Positions 19,458 through 29,965 are shown, counted from the stretch's first letter. The stretch is DNA of 64,000 nucleotides from Azospirillum sp. TSH64 (GCF_003116035.1 NZ_LGQW01000015.1:2569353-2633352), one strand, 5' to 3'. Notes: a model not told the origin generated them from the letters alone. Program-made: numbers and translations.

Positions 19458-19682
19458 CTACTCCGCCGCTTCCTGCATCGCCGCATGGAAGTCGTTGGTC
19501 GCCTGCATCATGCGCCGGGCGATGTCCGCCATGCCGGCTGCCGAGATGGCGCTCATGGGGCCGCCGAGCGCGCGCAGCGTGGCGTCGATGGCCATCAGGC
19601 TGGTGCGGTCGGCCATGACGGCGAGACGGTCGCTGCGGTCGCCGGCTTTCGGAAGATCGTCCGCGTTGGTGGTGCTGGGCAT
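19458..19682 (-). CDS. Small helical protein, unknown function
   Basis: Short gene of 74 residues with an ATG at 19682 and a good ribosome site (AAGGA) upstream on the minus strand. The product is predicted mostly helical and slightly amphipathic, with a Met/Ala-rich C-terminal half (ADIARRMMQATNDFHAAMQ). No family is recognised. Support is the ribosome site and a composition unlike a random shadow; the coding call remains moderate. Confidence 0.5.
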   Translation of the reverse strand: MPSTTNADDLPKAGDRSDRLAVMADRTSLMAIDATLRALGGPMSAISAAGMADIARRMMQATNDFHAAMQEAAE

Positions 19683-20096
19683 TGCGATCCTTGCCGCCGC
19701 TGATCGTTACCGTGATGCAGCAACTCTATAGCTGCCGGCGGGTTAAGGTCGGGTTAAGCAAGGGATCGTCCGTTACAGGACAGACATCCCCGAATGCTGC
19801 CCTCCATGCTGCGCCGCGGCGCGGCGGATGGTCGCGGAACGGGACCGCCGCCCTTCCGGCCCGGTTGGCGGCGCGGTCACGGAGGCATTGGCATGCCTCG
19901 GTATGCTTGGGGAAGAAACAGTCTCGCGCTGCAAAATCAGCGACACAATCCTCCTTTGGTCGGGGGGCCTGCGGGGGCCGATCTGCTTGTTCGTCCCGCA
20001 ACTTGTGTGGATAATGCCGCTCAATTCCGGGCGGCGGCCCGCCGCCCTCCAATCATCTTCCGGCCAATTCGGAAGCACCACGGGGGAATCGCACTC
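19683..20096. other. Upstream region of acs
   Basis: About 410 bp before acetyl-CoA synthetase. It contains a GGTTAAG direct repeat near 19740-19760, an A/T-richer patch around 19905-20025 suitable for a promoter, and a GC hairpin at 20029-20047. The frame of acs is open for much of this stretch, but composition and the ribosome site at 20081-20088 favour a start at 20097. Confidence 0.5.
20029..20047 (+). promoter_or_regulatory. GC-rich leader hairpin upstream of acs
   Basis: GGGCGGC (20029-20035) pairs with GCCGCCC (20041-20047) over a 5-nt loop, 50 bp before the acs start. It may influence mRNA stability or translation; no T-run follows. Confidence 0.4.
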
Positions 20097-22037
<1,941 letters not shown>

Positions 22038-22054
22038 CGGCAGGTTTCACGGGG

Positions 22055-22087
22055 AAAAGGGGCGCTCCGGTGGGGCGCCCCTTTTTT
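22055..22087 (+). terminator. Rho-independent terminator of acs
   Basis: AAAAGGGGCGC (22055-22065) pairs with GCGCCCCTTTT (22075-22085) followed by more T residues, 18 bp after the acs stop. The A-rich 5' side makes it usable in both directions. Confidence 0.93.
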
Positions 22088-22129
22088 CTTTGTCGTGTCA
22101 GGTTCTCACCCCCAACGGCACGACCACCC

Positions 22130-22624
22130 TCACCGCTCCGGCAGCACCAGCGGGGCGGCGGGGGAGATGGTGAAGGCGGTGGGGGAGGGGTGGCGCTCGA
22201 CGATCCGCTTGCGGGCGTCTTCCGCACTTTCCGCGGCAATGGCGTAGGTGCGGATGCCGGTCCAGGGGGCGGTGGCGTCCAGCGCCTCCACCGCGACATA
22301 CCACAGCGGGCCGCTGGACCGGGCGACGCGGTCGACGCAATAGAACTCCATCGGCGTCAGGGCGGCATCGTCGGTGGCCGCCGACTGCAAAGACAAAATC
22401 TCGCCCTCGACCTCCGCCGCCTCGTGGCGCAGGCCGGCGAGGGTTTCCTCCGCCTCCACCCGGCGGACCGAGGCGAGCTTGGCGTAGTTGGCGTAGACGT
22501 CCAGCCGCTCCTTCAGTGCGGTCAGCTTCTCCGACTGCCGGCGGGCGCGCATGCCGAGGATGCGCTCTGCCAGCACGCCGATCACCAGGCTGGTGACGGC
22601 TCCCAGAACCCAGACGGGGCTCAT
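22130..22624 (-). CDS. Membrane-anchored coiled-coil protein
   Basis: Hypothetical protein of 164 residues: an N-terminal transmembrane helix (about 4-22), basic residues, a coiled coil (30-85, KLTALKERLDVYANYAKL onward), and a small C-terminal alpha/beta region. Its start overlaps the stop of the upstream gene by 4 bp (ATGA), and that gene has the same anchor-plus-coiled-coil plan, so the two probably form a hetero-oligomer at the inner membrane. No known family is recognised. Confidence 0.7.
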   Translation of the reverse strand: MSPVWVLGAVTSLVIGVLAERILGMRARRQSEKLTALKERLDVYANYAKLASVRRVEAEETLAGLRHEAAEVEGEILSLQSAATDDAALTPMEFYCVDRVARSSGPLWYVAVEALDATAPWTGIRTYAIAAESAEDARKRIVERHPSPTAFTISPAAPLVLPER

Positions 22625-23160
22625 GGTGCGGAGGCCCCGGCCACAGCGTCTTCGTCGGCCTCCTCGCTGGAGACGGTGACGCCCACGCCTTCGTGGAAGA
22701 TGTTGCGGGTCAGCATCTGGGCGGCGGCGAAGTCGGAGGCCCAGACCTGCGCCTCGTTCCCGAAGCGCCAGATGGCGGGGTGGACCACCGCCTTGGCATC
22801 GGGCCGGGCAGTGAAGCCGGGGGTCATCGCCAAACGGAAGGTGAAATGGTTGCGCCCCGGCTCCGGCCGGCCGATCTCGTGGATGAAGCGGCGCGCGGCG
22901 GCGGTGCGCTTGCCGCTGCGACGGTTCAGGACCAGCTTGTCGGTCGACAGTTCCACCAGCCTTGCCTTCGTCGCCTCGATTTCGGCCTGCATGGCCTCCA
23001 ACTCATTGGCCTGGAGTTCCAGTGCGTCGCGTTCGGCGGTCAGGGCCGCACCGCAGCGGCGGATTTCCCGGTCCATCCGCAGGATCAGGCCGCGGCGGAT
23101 GCCCAGAAACAGCAGGGTGGCGCCGATGCTGAACAGCGCCAGCAGCATTTCCGACGTCAT
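22621..23160 (-). CDS. Membrane-anchored coiled-coil protein
   Basis: Hypothetical protein of 179 residues from ATG 23160 (195 if the codon at 23208 is used). A transmembrane helix (about 4-22, LLALFSIGATLLFLGI) is followed by a coiled coil (30-75, rich in Glu/Ala/Leu) and a C-terminal globular segment (about 95-165) of unknown fold. Overlaps the downstream gene by 4 bp. The start at 23160 was picked because the helix then begins at residue 4 as in the partner protein and GGAG lies upstream. Confidence 0.68.
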   Translation of the reverse strand: MTSEMLLALFSIGATLLFLGIRRGLILRMDREIRRCGAALTAERDALELQANELEAMQAEIEATKARLVELSTDKLVLNRRSGKRTAAARRFIHEIGRPEPGRNHFTFRLAMTPGFTARPDAKAVVHPAIWRFGNEAQVWASDFAAAQMLTRNIFHEGVGVTVSSEEADEDAVAGASAP

Positions 23161-23278
23161 ACGCGCCCGCTCCGCAAACCATTCGGCCCTGGGGGAGTTG
23201 TAGCGCAATCCGTCTGGGCACGCATCACAAGCAAGTGCCTCGCGGGCTTAAAAAAACCAAGTCAAACAATTGGGCCTG

Positions 23279-23303
23279 AAAACGGCGCCCCGCAGGGCGC
23301 CGT
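23279..23303 (-). terminator. Terminator of the TRAP binding-protein gene
   Basis: On the minus strand ACGGCGCC pairs with GGCGCCGT over a 6-nt loop, followed by TTTTC. It lies 25 bp after the stop at 23329. Confidence 0.85.
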
Positions 23304-23328
23304 AGTCGTCAGCCAAGCGAACGGACGG

Positions 23329-24366
23329 TCATTTCCGCTCGCCGATGGCGGCCTGGGCCGCCTTCACCAGATCGGGGCCGATTTGCTTGGCCCACTTGTC
23401 GAAGACCGGCTGGGTGGCGGTCTGGAAGGCCTTCTGCTGGTCCGGCGTCAGGCGAACCACCTCGACGCCCTGGGCGGTGATCTCCTTCAGCAGGCTGTCG
23501 TCCTCGGCGGTGATGCCCTTGCGGGAGATCGCGACCTCTTCCGTAGCGGCCTGGACCGCGGCGGCGCGCACGGCCTCCTGATCCTCCTTCGACCAGCTGG
23601 CCCAGACCTCCTTGTTGACCACGAAGATCAGCGGATCGGCGACGTAGCCCCACAGGGTCAGGTTCTTCTGGCCCAGCGTGGCGAGCTTGGCGGCGACGAA
23701 GATCGCCAGCGGGTTTTCCTGCCCGTCGACGGCGCCGGTCGACAAGGCCGGCTGGGCGTCGGCCCAGCTCATCTGCGTCGGGTTGGCGCCGAGTGCGGTG
23801 AAGGTGTCGAGGTAGAGCGGCGAGCCGACGACGCGGATCTTCAGCCCCTTCAGGTCGGCTGGCGTGCGGATCGGGTGCTTGGAGTTGGAGATCTCGCGGA
23901 AGCCGTTCTCACCCCAGGCCAGCGGCACCACGTCCTTGGTGGCGAGCAGCTCGAACAGCGTCTTGCCGACCCCGCCCTGGGTCAGGGCATCCAGCGCCTT
24001 GTGGTCGGGCATCAGAAAGGGCAGGGAGAAGAGGTTCAGCTCCTTCACCTGCGGCGACCAGTTGATGGTGGAGCCGACCGCCATGTCGATGGTGCCCTGG
24101 CGGAGTGCGGTGAATTCCTTGGTCTGGTCGCCGTTCACCAGCGAGGTGCCGGGATACATCTTGATGTTGATGCGGCCGCCGGTCTTCTCCTTGACCAGTT
24201 CGGCCCAGCGGTCGCCGCCGACACCCCAGGGGAAGGGCTTGCCCAGAACGGTCGAAAGCTTGTACTCCGCCTTGTAGTCGGCAGCGTTCGCCGCACCGGC
24301 AACCAGAGCCGGAACCGTCAGAGCGGCCAGCGCGATGCCGGCGAGCAGAGCCTTCAGCGATTTCAT
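23329..24366 (-). CDS. TRAP transporter solute-binding protein (DctP family)
   Basis: Periplasmic binding protein of 345 residues with a signal peptide (about 1-28, ending GAANAA). It shows the DctP/TAXI-like pattern, including LKGLKIRVVGSPLYLDTFTALGANP with the Arg that typically salt-bridges carboxylate ligands, and GAVDGQENP. Probable ligand is an organic acid. A strong ribosome site (GGGAGGAAA) precedes the ATG. The membrane subunits DctQ and DctM are absent, so it is an orphan that must use a transporter encoded elsewhere or act as a sensor input. Confidence 0.9.
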   Translation of the reverse strand: MKSLKALLAGIALAALTVPALVAGAANAADYKAEYKLSTVLGKPFPWGVGGDRWAELVKEKTGGRINIKMYPGTSLVNGDQTKEFTALRQGTIDMAVGSTINWSPQVKELNLFSLPFLMPDHKALDALTQGGVGKTLFELLATKDVVPLAWGENGFREISNSKHPIRTPADLKGLKIRVVGSPLYLDTFTALGANPTQMSWADAQPALSTGAVDGQENPLAIFVAAKLATLGQKNLTLWGYVADPLIFVVNKEVWASWSKEDQEAVRAAAVQAATEEVAISRKGITAEDDSLLKEITAQGVEVVRLTPDQQKAFQTATQPVFDKWAKQIGPDLVKAAQAAIGERK

Positions 24367-24482
24367 GCTTGTTTCCTCCCAAGCGCCCTATACGAAAGAT
24401 ACGGACCGGGATCGTACAGATGCACGCAGGACTGTTCCACGCGCAATTTGAAGCGACCGTCCGCGGTCCGAACAATGCGGCC

Positions 24483-25103
24483 ATGCGGCTGGTTCTGGCG
24501 CTCGGCATTTGTGTCTGGCTGACGTCACCCGCTGCAGGCCTTGCCCAGGGGCTGCCCGGCCCGGCGACCCCGATGGGGCCGAATCCCAGCGAGTGCGAGA
24601 TCCAGGCGGCGCTCCTCGGCACCACCGGACCCAACTGCCCGCCGTTGGCGATGCAGCGGCCCGCTGCCCCGCCGCCGGCCACGCCCCCCGCCGCATCCCC
24701 CGGTCAGCGGCCGGGACCGGTGATGGTGCCGCCGCTGCCCGGACCGACCGCCATGCAGGCGCCGGAACTGCGCGCCGCCTTCCGGGTGGAGTTCGACTTC
24801 AACTCCGCCGTCATCCGGCCGGAATCGCGGGAGATCCTGGACAAGGTGGCGGCGGTGATGGGGGCGGCCGGCACCACCCGCTTCCGCATCGTCGGCCACA
24901 CCGACGCGGTCGGCAGCGACGCGGCCAACCTCTCTTTGTCCAAGCGGCGGGCGGCGGCGGTGGTCGAGTATCTGGTGTCTCGTCACCACATCCACGCCGA
25001 CCGGCTGGAGGCGTCCGGCATGGGCGCGCGTGAACTGCTGCTGCCCGACCAGCCGAAGGCCGCGGCCAACCGGCGGGTGGAGATCGTCAATCTCGGCGGC
25101 TGA
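24483..25103 (+). CDS. OmpA family protein
   Basis: Exported protein of 206 residues: signal peptide (MRLVLALGICVWLTSPAAG), a Pro-rich linker (about 40-95), and a C-terminal OmpA peptidoglycan-binding domain (about 100-200). The domain has VEFDFNSAVIRPES, RIVGHTDAVGSD and AAANRRVEIV. There is no lipobox, so it is probably periplasmic and wall-bound, or anchored by its signal. It is divergent from the TRAP binding protein and unrelated to the other OmpA gene at 3354 apart from the domain. Confidence 0.85.
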   Translation: MRLVLALGICVWLTSPAAGLAQGLPGPATPMGPNPSECEIQAALLGTTGPNCPPLAMQRPAAPPPATPPAASPGQRPGPVMVPPLPGPTAMQAPELRAAFRVEFDFNSAVIRPESREILDKVAAVMGAAGTTRFRIVGHTDAVGSDAANLSLSKRRAAAVVEYLVSRHHIHADRLEASGMGARELLLPDQPKAAANRRVEIVNLGG

Positions 25104-25215
25104 TGTTTTTTTCCGATCCGCCGGGAACCTTTGGCGGGGTGGGGTGTTGCGCAGGAGCGCTGACGGGCCTTCGGCCCTGTGTGCCCCTCCCTCCAACCCC
25201 TGACCGGGAGAGCCG

Positions 25216-25680
25216 ATGCCGGATCACACCCCCATTCCCATCGACAGCCACCGCATCGCCGACGACGAGGTCGGCAAGCCGGCGGTCTTCGGTGCCATCC
25301 TGTCCGGCCAGCCGCTGGAGATTCACCGCAACATCTTCGAGGGCGACTACAGCCGCTTCCGGTCGGGGGTGTGGCAGTGCACGCCGGGCCTCGTCGCGAT
25401 GAAGGACTGGCCCTATCATGAGTTCTGCGTCCTGCTGTCGGGCCGGGTGATCATCACGCCGGAGGGCGGAACCCCGCGGGAATACAAGGCCGGCGACGCG
25501 CTGGTGCTGCCGATGGGCTTCACCGGCACCTGGGAGATCCTGGAGACGGTGCGCAAATACTATGCGGTCCAGGCCCGCCAGCCACTGCTGCGGCGGATGA
25601 AGGCGCGGGTGAAGGGCTGGTTGCGGCCGGAAGCCAAGGGCGGGCAGGCGGCGACTGCGCAGCCCGGCACCGCGTTCTGA
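25216..25680 (+). CDS. Cupin domain protein
   Basis: Cytoplasmic protein of 154 residues with a single cupin of the Cupin_3 (DUF861) type. SGVWQCTPGLVAMKDWPYHEFCVLLSG holds the first cupin motif; the second is GDALVLPMGFTGTWE. The metal-ligand His/Glu set looks reduced, with HEF giving the clearest candidates. Relatives include ureidoglycine aminohydrolase-like proteins, but no purine catabolic gene is near, so function is open. A hydrolase or small-molecule binder is likely. Confidence 0.78.
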   Translation: MPDHTPIPIDSHRIADDEVGKPAVFGAILSGQPLEIHRNIFEGDYSRFRSGVWQCTPGLVAMKDWPYHEFCVLLSGRVIITPEGGTPREYKAGDALVLPMGFTGTWEILETVRKYYAVQARQPLLRRMKARVKGWLRPEAKGGQAATAQPGTAF

Positions 25681-25774
25681 CACCTCGCCATCCGCCGGAC
25701 GCCCGTGTTAGGGTCCGCCGCGCCGTCTGCCAGGACGGCCCCCATGCAAGACCCTGACACCGGTGCGTCCCATC

Positions 25775-26905
25775 ATGATCCACGCCCCCCGTACCCTCAC
25801 CGAGATCGCCGAAGCGCTGGGCGCTGCGGTCGAAGGCGACGGCTCCCTCACGATCCGCCGCGCCGTCCATCCGTCGGAAGCGGAAGGGCCGGAGGATCTG
25901 GCGCTGGCGATGGACAAGGATCTGCTGGCCCTGCTGCCCGGCAGCAAGGCGGTCGCCGCCGTCGTCGCCGAAGGGGTCGAGGTGCCGGAGGGCATCAAGG
26001 GCCGCATCGTGGTGAAGCGTCCGCGCTATGCCATGGCCGGGATGCTCGACATCTTCGAACGTCCGGTGCATGCCGAGCCGGGGGTGTCGCCCCAGGCCTA
26101 TGTGGCGCCCGACGCGGTGGTGGCGCCCGATGCCTCCATCGCTCCCTTCGCCTACATCGGCCCGCGCGCCCGCATCGGCGCCGGTGTGGTCGTGCTGCCG
26201 CATGTCACGGTCGGGGCGGACGCGGTGATCGGCGAGGGCAGCCTGCTGCACCCCGGTGCCCGCATCGGCGAGCGGGTGGAGATGGGCGCCCGCTGCATCG
26301 TCCATCCCAACGCCGCCGTCGGCAATGACGGCTTCAGCTTCGTCACCCCGGAGCCGGGCAGCGTCGAATCGGCCAAGACCACCGGCCGTGTCGTCGGCAC
26401 CAACGTGCTGATCCGCCGGGTGAACTCCATCGGCACGGTCGTGCTGGGCGACGATGTCGAGATCGGCGCCGGCGCCACCATCGACCGCGGCACGGTGACG
26501 GCCACCCGCATCGGCAACGGCACCAAGATCGACAACCTCGTTCAGATCGGCCACAACGTCCAGGTCGGCACCAACTGCATGCTGTGCGGCCATGTCGGCA
26601 TCGCCGGCAGCACGGTGATCGGCGACCGCGTGGTCCTGGCCGGCAAGGTCGGCGTCGCCGACCATATCAAGATCGGCAGCGACGCGGTGGTGGCGGCCAA
26701 TTCCGGCGTCGGCATGAACATCCCGCCGAAGTCGGTGTGGATGGGCTATCCCGCCCTGCCGCGCGCCCGCGCCTTCGAACAGTACAAGGGCCTTGCCCGC
26801 CTGAAGCGCCTGTTCGCCGACGTCTCCGACCTCAAGGCGCGCCTGACCGCCATCGATGGCGGCCCGGTGAAGACCGAGGCGGAGCCGGCGGAGCAGCAGG
26901 AATAG
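25775..26905 (+). CDS. lpxD: UDP-3-O-acylglucosamine N-acyltransferase-like protein
   Basis: Acyltransferase of 376 residues. An N-terminal uridine-binding-like domain (about 1-100) precedes a left-handed beta helix of hexapeptide repeats (110-320, [LIV]GxxxV style) and a C-terminal helix. The catalytic His region is QIGHNVQVGTNC and the chain ends with the KSVWMGYPALP signature of LpxD. LpxD adds the second acyl chain in lipid A synthesis. It is usually found with lpxA, fabZ and bamA, all missing here, so this may be a second copy. GTG at 25763 is another possible start. Confidence 0.83.
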   Translation: MIHAPRTLTEIAEALGAAVEGDGSLTIRRAVHPSEAEGPEDLALAMDKDLLALLPGSKAVAAVVAEGVEVPEGIKGRIVVKRPRYAMAGMLDIFERPVHAEPGVSPQAYVAPDAVVAPDASIAPFAYIGPRARIGAGVVVLPHVTVGADAVIGEGSLLHPGARIGERVEMGARCIVHPNAAVGNDGFSFVTPEPGSVESAKTTGRVVGTNVLIRRVNSIGTVVLGDDVEIGAGATIDRGTVTATRIGNGTKIDNLVQIGHNVQVGTNCMLCGHVGIAGSTVIGDRVVLAGKVGVADHIKIGSDAVVAANSGVGMNIPPKSVWMGYPALPRARAFEQYKGLARLKRLFADVSDLKARLTAIDGGPVKTEAEPAEQQE

Positions 26906-26955
26906 GCGGCAATCCGGCCGTCTTCGCCCTTCATCGTTCAACCACAATCGTCCCC

Positions 26956-27732
26956 ATGACCTCCGGCCAGAACCCCACCCGTGAATCGATCCTTGGCGGC
27001 CCGGCCGTCATCCTGGTGCAGCCGCAGCTCGGCGAGAACATCGGCGCCTGCGCGCGTGCGATGCTGAATTGCGGGCTGACCGACCTCCGGCTCGTCAAGC
27101 CGCGGGACGGCTGGCCGAACCCGAAGGCGAATGCCGCGGCGTCGGGGGCCGACCTCGTCATCGACAATGCCAGGATCTTCGAGACGACGGCCGAGGCGGT
27201 CGCCGATCTGGAATCGGTCTTCGCCACCACGGTGCGCACCCGCGACATGATCCAGCGCTTCGTCACCCCGCGCGTCGCGGCCGGCGAAATGCGGGAGCGC
27301 TATGCCGCCGGGCAGAAGGTCGGGGTGATGTTCGGGCCGGAGCGCACCGGCCTGTTCAACGACGACCTGACCCTCGCCCAGACGCTGGTGACGGTGCCGC
27401 TGAACCCGGCCTTCTCCTCGCTCAACCTGGCGCAGGCGGTGCTGCTGATCGGCTACGAGTGGTTCCAGGCCGGCGACCGCACGCCCGACCGCTTCCTGCA
27501 CACCGGCCAGACCCGCCCGGCGACGATGGCGGAGCGGGTGAACTTCTTCGAGCGGCTGGAGGCGTCGCTGGACCGCACCGGCTTCTTCACCAGCGAGGCG
27601 AAGCGCCCCTCGATGATCCGCACCCTGCGCAACGCCTTCGAGCGGATGGAGATGACCGAGCAGGAGGTCCGCACCCTCCATGGTGTCGTCACCGCCCTGG
27701 TCGAGGGCGACAAGCGGAAAGGCGGGAGTTAA
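26956..27732 (+). CDS. trmJ: tRNA (cytidine/uridine-2'-O)-methyltransferase TrmJ
   Basis: SPOUT-fold RNA methyltransferase of 258 residues, like TrmJ, which 2'-O-methylates tRNA position 32. SpoU motif 1 is LVQPQLGENIGACARAM (with the conserved Asn and Arg), motif 2 is VGVMFGPERTGL and motif 3 is NPAFSSLNLAQAV, together forming the knotted SAM site. A C-terminal helical extension (about 175-250) is characteristic of TrmJ rather than TrmL. The ATG at 26956 lacks a strong ribosome site. It lies 28 bp before rcoM and might share its transcript. Confidence 0.88.
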   Translation: MTSGQNPTRESILGGPAVILVQPQLGENIGACARAMLNCGLTDLRLVKPRDGWPNPKANAAASGADLVIDNARIFETTAEAVADLESVFATTVRTRDMIQRFVTPRVAAGEMRERYAAGQKVGVMFGPERTGLFNDDLTLAQTLVTVPLNPAFSSLNLAQAVLLIGYEWFQAGDRTPDRFLHTGQTRPATMAERVNFFERLEASLDRTGFFTSEAKRPSMIRTLRNAFERMEMTEQEVRTLHGVVTALVEGDKRKGGS

Positions 27733-27760
27733 ACCGAAAGCACCGCTATAGTGGGCGTCC

Positions 27761-28492
27761 ATGGACTATGCGTTGCAGAACATGGACGTCGGGCTGGTGC
27801 TGCTGGACAGCGCGCGGCGGGTGCTGGCCCTGAATCCGGCGGCGGTCCGGTTGCTGGGAGACCGTGCGGCCGGTCTGGTCGGCGCCTATCTGCACGACCT
27901 GCACCCGCCCTCCCACCGCGCCAAGGTGGAACTGCTGCTGGCCGCGGCCGGCGAACCGGCGGCCCCGGCATCGGCCTGTTCGATGATGGTGGCGCTTCCC
28001 GGCCGGGTGCTGGTGGTGAAGGCGACCGCGCTGGCGCCCGCCACCGCGGTGGGGGAGGGGAGTGCCGTCACCGCCCTGATGCTGATGGAGGCGGCGCGGC
28101 CATCCGCGGCCGATGGGCAAACCCCGCCATCGCACCCCCCTGGATCGCAGCCGCCTGAACCGCTGGTCAAGCTGCCGGTGGAGAAGGGGCAGGGGATCGT
28201 GCTGCTCGACCCGGCCGATGCCGTCTACCTCCAGGCCGACGGCCATTACACCACCGTCCACACCACCGATGGCGCCTTCTTCTGCGGCCTGCCGCTGTCG
28301 GAGCTGGAGGCGCGGCTCGACGCCCGGTCCTTCGTGCGCACCCATCGCGGCTACATCGTCAACCTGCGCCATGCCCGCGCGGTGGAGCGGCAGGACGGGC
28401 GCGCCGCCTTCGTCATGGCCGCCCCCGGCGCCCCCCGTGTGCCGGTCAGCCGCAACCGGGCCGAGGCGCTGAAGAAGCGGCTGGCGCTATAG
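27761..28492 (+). CDS. rcoM: RcoM-type CO-sensing regulator (PAS-LytTR)
   Basis: Single-component regulator of 243 residues: an N-terminal PAS domain (about 1-110) and a C-terminal LytTR DNA-binding domain (about 140-243). It closely follows RcoM, the haem-containing carbon-monoxide sensor. The PAS has the LHP motif with His48 (the invariant haem ligand in RcoM) and a Met75-Met76 pair before LPGRVLVVK, where RcoM has its CO-displaced Met ligand; Cys73 lies close by. The LytTR part has ADGHYTTVH, FVRTHRGYIVNL and VPVSRNRAEALK. cowN lies 1.7 kb away. Its stop overlaps the convergent gene by 6 bp. Confidence 0.88.
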   Translation: MDYALQNMDVGLVLLDSARRVLALNPAAVRLLGDRAAGLVGAYLHDLHPPSHRAKVELLLAAAGEPAAPASACSMMVALPGRVLVVKATALAPATAVGEGSAVTALMLMEAARPSAADGQTPPSHPPGSQPPEPLVKLPVEKGQGIVLLDPADAVYLQADGHYTTVHTTDGAFFCGLPLSELEARLDARSFVRTHRGYIVNLRHARAVERQDGRAAFVMAAPGAPRVPVSRNRAEALKKRLAL

Positions 28493-29965
28493 CCGCTGTT
28501 CCATCTGCCGTGCCAGCGCCGGCCAGTCGCGACCGGGTGAGGCCCAGTTCGCCTCGCCATGGGTGGCGTGGCCCGGCAGCGGGCAGGCCAGGAAACGGCC
28601 GGCCGCCCCCAGCGTGTAGTGCAGGCAATAGTCGATGGACCGCCGTTCGATGCGGAAGCGGTCCCAGACGGCGCCGTCCTCGCGCAGGGTCGACAGCCGG
28701 CAGGCCCAGGTCATGGTGGTGCTGGCGGTGAATTTCCAATGGCTGAGCGGCTGGCGCAGCACGCAGGTTTCCTCGCCGCCGGCCGCGATCACCCCATCGA
28801 GGCCGGTGGCCTCGGGGGCGGCGTATTTGTCGGCATGGTCGTACAACGTCACGTAATCGGCGATCTGCAACCCCTCCGCCAGCATGGCGCGGGCACCGGG
28901 CAGATGCAGATAGTCGTCCTCCAGGAAATAGACGATGGCGTCCTGGTCATGCCGGCGGTCGGACAGGTCGGCCAGAGCCAGCGCCTTGGCATGCAGGAAG
29001 GAGCCGTGATGGCCCAGCGCCGTGCGCTGGATGACGGCTGGATGGAGACAGCCGGCCTGTGCCAGCATCGCCTCCACCCGCTCCACCGTATCGTCCCGGC
29101 AATTGTCGGCGATCACCCGCAGCTCGTCGGCGGCCGGACGGAAGACATCGAGGAAATTGGCCAGGCAGGCGAAGGGGCCGGCGATCTTCTCCTTGGGGTT
29201 CCCGCGGTCGCTCAGCCGGTAATAGACGCGCAGCCGGTTGGGAACGGGCGGAAACCGACGCCGGTCATGATGCCGCCACCGGGCTCCGCCGCTTGCGATC
29301 TGCCGGCGGTGCAGAGCCAGGGCCAGATCGCAGAAACCGTCCTCATGCTCCGGCTCGACCGCAAGCAGCCGGGACAGCCAGCCCACCGACGCCTCCGCCG
29401 GGCCATGCTGCAGGGCCGCGACGCCGGAATTGCGCAGAGCGGCGGCATCGCCGGGGGCAAGGGCGAGGGCGTTGCGGAAGGCCTGCACGGCCGTGGCTGC
29501 GTCCCCATGCTGCAAGGCCAGCGCGCCAAGCTCGGCATGGAGGTCGGATCGCAGAGGATGCCGGCCGGCCGCTTCACGGAGGGCGTCGACGGCGCCCGCC
29601 CGGTCGCCGGCCTGCTGACGGGCGGCGGCCAGACGGCGCCAGGGCATGGGATCGGCCGGGGTCAGCAGGGCGGTGCGGCGCAGCCAGACCATCGCCGCCC
29701 CGGCATCGCCGCGGGCCTTGATCATGGCGGCGAGGTTGGCGGCATAGTCGGCGCGGGCCGGATCGCAGGCGCAGGCACGGCATTGGCGCGCAATCGCATC
29801 CGCCGCGCCGTCGGCCCCCTGCTGGAAGCGGACGATGGCGGAAAGCTGCCAGGCGTCTCCCGTCTCCGGCTCCCGGCCGAGAAGCGCGATGCAGGCGTCA
29901 TACGCCTCCTGCCGGCGCCCGTCGCGGAAATGCCCGGCCGCCGCCGCAAAGTCCTGGACCGCCAT
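28487..29965 (-). CDS. TPR protein with glycosyltransferase-like C-terminal domain
   Basis: Protein of 492 residues. The N-terminal half (about 1-230) is a run of tetratricopeptide-like helical repeats (AFRNALALAPGDAAALRN is typical). The C-terminal half resembles a GT2-type glycosyltransferase fold: VYYRLSDRGNPKE, ELRVIADNCRDDTVERVE (GT-A start with acidic pair) and YFLEDDYLHLPGA with a DxD-like EDD. The TPR part probably recruits a protein or glycan. The start is uncertain; ATG 29995 would add ten residues. It sits between rcoM and cowN on the opposite strand. Confidence 0.72.
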   Translation of the reverse strand: MAVQDFAAAAGHFRDGRRQEAYDACIALLGREPETGDAWQLSAIVRFQQGADGAADAIARQCRACACDPARADYAANLAAMIKARGDAGAAMVWLRRTALLTPADPMPWRRLAAARQQAGDRAGAVDALREAAGRHPLRSDLHAELGALALQHGDAATAVQAFRNALALAPGDAAALRNSGVAALQHGPAEASVGWLSRLLAVEPEHEDGFCDLALALHRRQIASGGARWRHHDRRRFPPVPNRLRVYYRLSDRGNPKEKIAGPFACLANFLDVFRPAADELRVIADNCRDDTVERVEAMLAQAGCLHPAVIQRTALGHHGSFLHAKALALADLSDRRHDQDAIVYFLEDDYLHLPGARAMLAEGLQIADYVTLYDHADKYAAPEATGLDGVIAAGGEETCVLRQPLSHWKFTASTTMTWACRLSTLREDGAVWDRFRIERRSIDYCLHYTLGAAGRFLACPLPGHATHGEANWASPGRDWPALARQMEQRL

